Positions 62,757 to 64,000 of a stretch of DNA of 64,000 bases are shown here, one piece after another. This DNA comes from Kineococcus rhizosphaerae (GTDB lineage: Bacteria > Actinomycetota > Actinomycetes > Actinomycetales > Kineococcaceae). The stretch spans positions 62,001 through 126,000 of the forward strand of contig NZ_PVZF01000010.1 of assembly GCF_003002055.1 (NCBI RefSeq). Direction: 5' to 3'. The translations under genes and the position numbers were made by a program. Each line of letters starts with the position of its first letter. The stretch's first letter is position 1. The notes under the pieces were generated by a model, which was not told the origin of the DNA, made no database searches, and was given only the letters and a program-made list of their open reading frames with translations.

Positions 62757-64000
62757 GTGCCCCACCGCCTGAACAGCCACCCCCACCGCGAGGTCACCCT
62801 GTCGAGCACGCACGCCCGGCCCACCACGGCCGGTGTCCCCGCCGCACGACGGCGCCCGGGCCAGCAGGCCCCGGTGCCGGTGCGCCACCGGGTCGACGTG
62901 CTCGCCGGGCTCGCGTCGGTGCTCGCCGCGGCGGTCGTGTTCTCCTGGCGCCTCGGGACCCCGAGCCCCTGGCGCGACGAGGCCGTCACCATCGCGGTGG
63001 CGTCGCGCACGACCGGGCAGATCTGGGCGCTGGTGCAGAAGGTGGACCTGGTCCACGCACCGTTCTACTTCCTGGCCCACCTCCTGTTCGGCACGGACGT
63101 CGACATCGTCGAGGCCCGCTGGATCTCGGTCGTCGCCGCGTCGTTGACCGCCCCCCTCCTGTACGGGCTGGGCCGCCGGGCCGCGGCCCTCGCCGTCGGT
63201 CCCGGGCAGGCCCGGCTGACCGGCGGGGTCGCCGCGGCGCTGTTCGTGTCGATGCCGTTCGTCAGCCGCTACGCCCAGGAGGCCCGGCCCTACGCCCTGG
63301 CCACCCTCGTCGCCACGCTGGGGACGTACCTGCTGGTGCGGGCCTCGGCCGCGCGCCGGCGCTCCACCGGCTGGTGGGTCGGCTACGGCCTGTCGGTGCC
63401 CGTGCTCGTCGCCCTGAACACCGTCGCCGCGCTCGTGCTCGTCGCGCACGCCGGCTGGGCGCTGGCCTGCGGCCGCCGGGTGCGCTGGCGGGCGGCGGTC
63501 GCGGCCGGGACGGGGGTGGTCCTGTCGGTCCCGCTGCTGCTGGCCCAGGACGCCCAGAGCGGGCAGGTCGCCTTCCTGCAGCGCCCCACGCCCGCCGAGC
63601 TCGGCAGCCACGTGCTGTTCGCGCTGGGGTCGTCGTGGACGGCGCTGGCCGTGGCGGCGCTCGCGGTCGCAGTCGCGGTGCGGTGGGCCCGGGCCCGCCG
63701 CCTCGTGCTGCTGGGCCTGCTGTGGGGCGTCCTGCCCTGGCCGCTGCTGTGGACCGTCTCGCAGGTCACGCCGTTCTGGACGACGCGCTACCTCGTGTTC
63801 GTGGCCCCGGGCACGGCCCTGCTGCTGGCGTCGGTGGTCACGGTCGCCGTCCGGCTGCGGGTCGCGGCCGTCGTGGCCGCCGCCCTCGTGGGGGCCCTGG
63901 CCGTGACGGGGGTGCACATGCAGTTCGTGTTCCGCTCCCCCACCATCGGGCACGCGGAGGACCTGCGGGGCACGGCCGAGTACGTCGGCCTGAACGCCCG
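62757..64000 (+). CDS. GT39-like mannosyltransferase-type membrane protein (partial, cut by window end)
   Basis: An open frame from GTG 62757, eight bases after the dprE2 stop, runs without a stop through the window end (about 414 codons visible). After a ~50-residue polar N-terminus (R/P-rich) it encodes a GT-C-type protein with many helices. The first loop has an acidic WRDEAVTIA motif, and then come HAPFYFLAHLLFG and RYAQEARPYALATL, matching ArnT/PMT-like transferases using polyprenyl-phosphate sugars. Tight linkage to dprE2 suggests a role in wall arabinan/mannan assembly. The true start may be later, such as near 62877. Confidence 0.85.
   Translation, partial: MPHRLNSHPHREVTLSSTHARPTTAGVPAARRRPGQQAPVPVRHRVDVLAGLASVLAAAVVFSWRLGTPSPWRDEAVTIAVASRTTGQIWALVQKVDLVHAPFYFLAHLLFGTDVDIVEARWISVVAASLTAPLLYGLGRRAAALAVGPGQARLTGGVAAALFVSMPFVSRYAQEARPYALATLVATLGTYLLVRASAARRRSTGWWVGYGLSVPVLVALNTVAALVLVAHAGWALACGRRVRWRAAVAAGTGVVLSVPLLLAQDAQSGQVAFLQRPTPAELGSHVLFALGSSWTALAVAALAVAVAVRWARARRLVLLGLLWGVLPWPLLWTVSQVTPFWTTRYLVFVAPGTALLLASVVTVAVRLRVAAVVAAALVGALAVTGVHMQFVFRSPTIGHAEDLRGTAEYVGLNA

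Noticed and set aside
62709-63953. 414-codon minus-strand frame at the right end
   Set aside because: Antisense shadow of the GT39-type gene, which runs off the window and has clear membrane helices and a WRDEA motif.

Overview
The window is 64 kb of very GC-rich DNA (roughly three-quarters G+C by eye). It is densely coded, uses many GTG starts and 4-base ATGA/GTGA overlaps, and carries actinobacterial marker genes: WhiB, DUF3499, CofD/CofE for coenzyme F420, a CvnABCD conservon, TIGR03089 and a DprE2-like reductase. I infer an actinomycete and suspect a Kineococcus relative (Kineosporiales), but the genus is only a guess. No rRNA, tRNA, CRISPR array, transposase or prophage was seen. A striking feature is that many genes have a -10-like TANNNT hexamer ending 6-9 bases before the start codon, as expected for leaderless mRNAs.

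Region 1 (0-18.7 kb) is a conserved actinobacterial block: ahcY, an SIS-domain isomerase-like gene, a Trm112-like gene, manB, a zinc-ribbon gene, DUF3499, a metallopeptidase-fold gene, then whiB, cofD and cofE. From memory, M. tuberculosis has manA-SIS-manB-DUF3499-Rv3259-whiB2-fbiA-fbiB. Here about 8 kb is interposed between the metallopeptidase-fold gene and whiB: a 1078-residue SF1-type helicase with a coiled-coil insertion, a cvnABCD operon and a small unknown gene. manA has moved to the other end of the window.

Region 2 (18.7-24.7 kb) holds a DNA glycosylase/EamA pair, a LysR regulator, an unknown 172-residue protein with a near-consensus leaderless promoter, a GAF-GGDEF diguanylate cyclase followed by an overlooked 38-codon tryptophan-rich ORF, and an HTH/Clp-N protein whose promoter is covered by two perfect palindromes.

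Region 3 (24.7-28.7 kb) is a glycan operon on the minus strand: a GT2 glycosyltransferase, a 47-residue peptide, a GT4-methyltransferase fusion and a flippase/LPG-synthase-like membrane protein. The first 15 residues of the small peptide recur in a second short ORF at 54.5 kb, again overlapping a glycosylation-type membrane protein gene.

Region 4 (28.7-44.4 kb) is more accessory. It has methyltransferases, an ArsR-linked quinone reductase, a class A beta-lactamase lipoprotein, a Tat-exported repeat protein, several TetR regulators with their divergent targets, a three-gene methyltransferase/CDGSH/diiron-oxidase-like operon, unknown membrane proteins, and a DUF6924 gene bracketed by 25-base direct repeats.

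Region 5 (44.4-64 kb) contains an ABC exporter plus two-component operon, an esterase, a PucR-type regulator, a GAF protein, a large glycosyltransferase-type membrane protein, TIGR03089, a sugar-sensor/GGDEF fusion, an APC permease, manA, galE, an AEC transporter, a DprE2-like reductase and a GT39-type gene cut by the window end. Cell-surface sugar metabolism (manB, manA, galE, dprE2 and the glycosyltransferases) and c-di-GMP signalling are the recurring themes.
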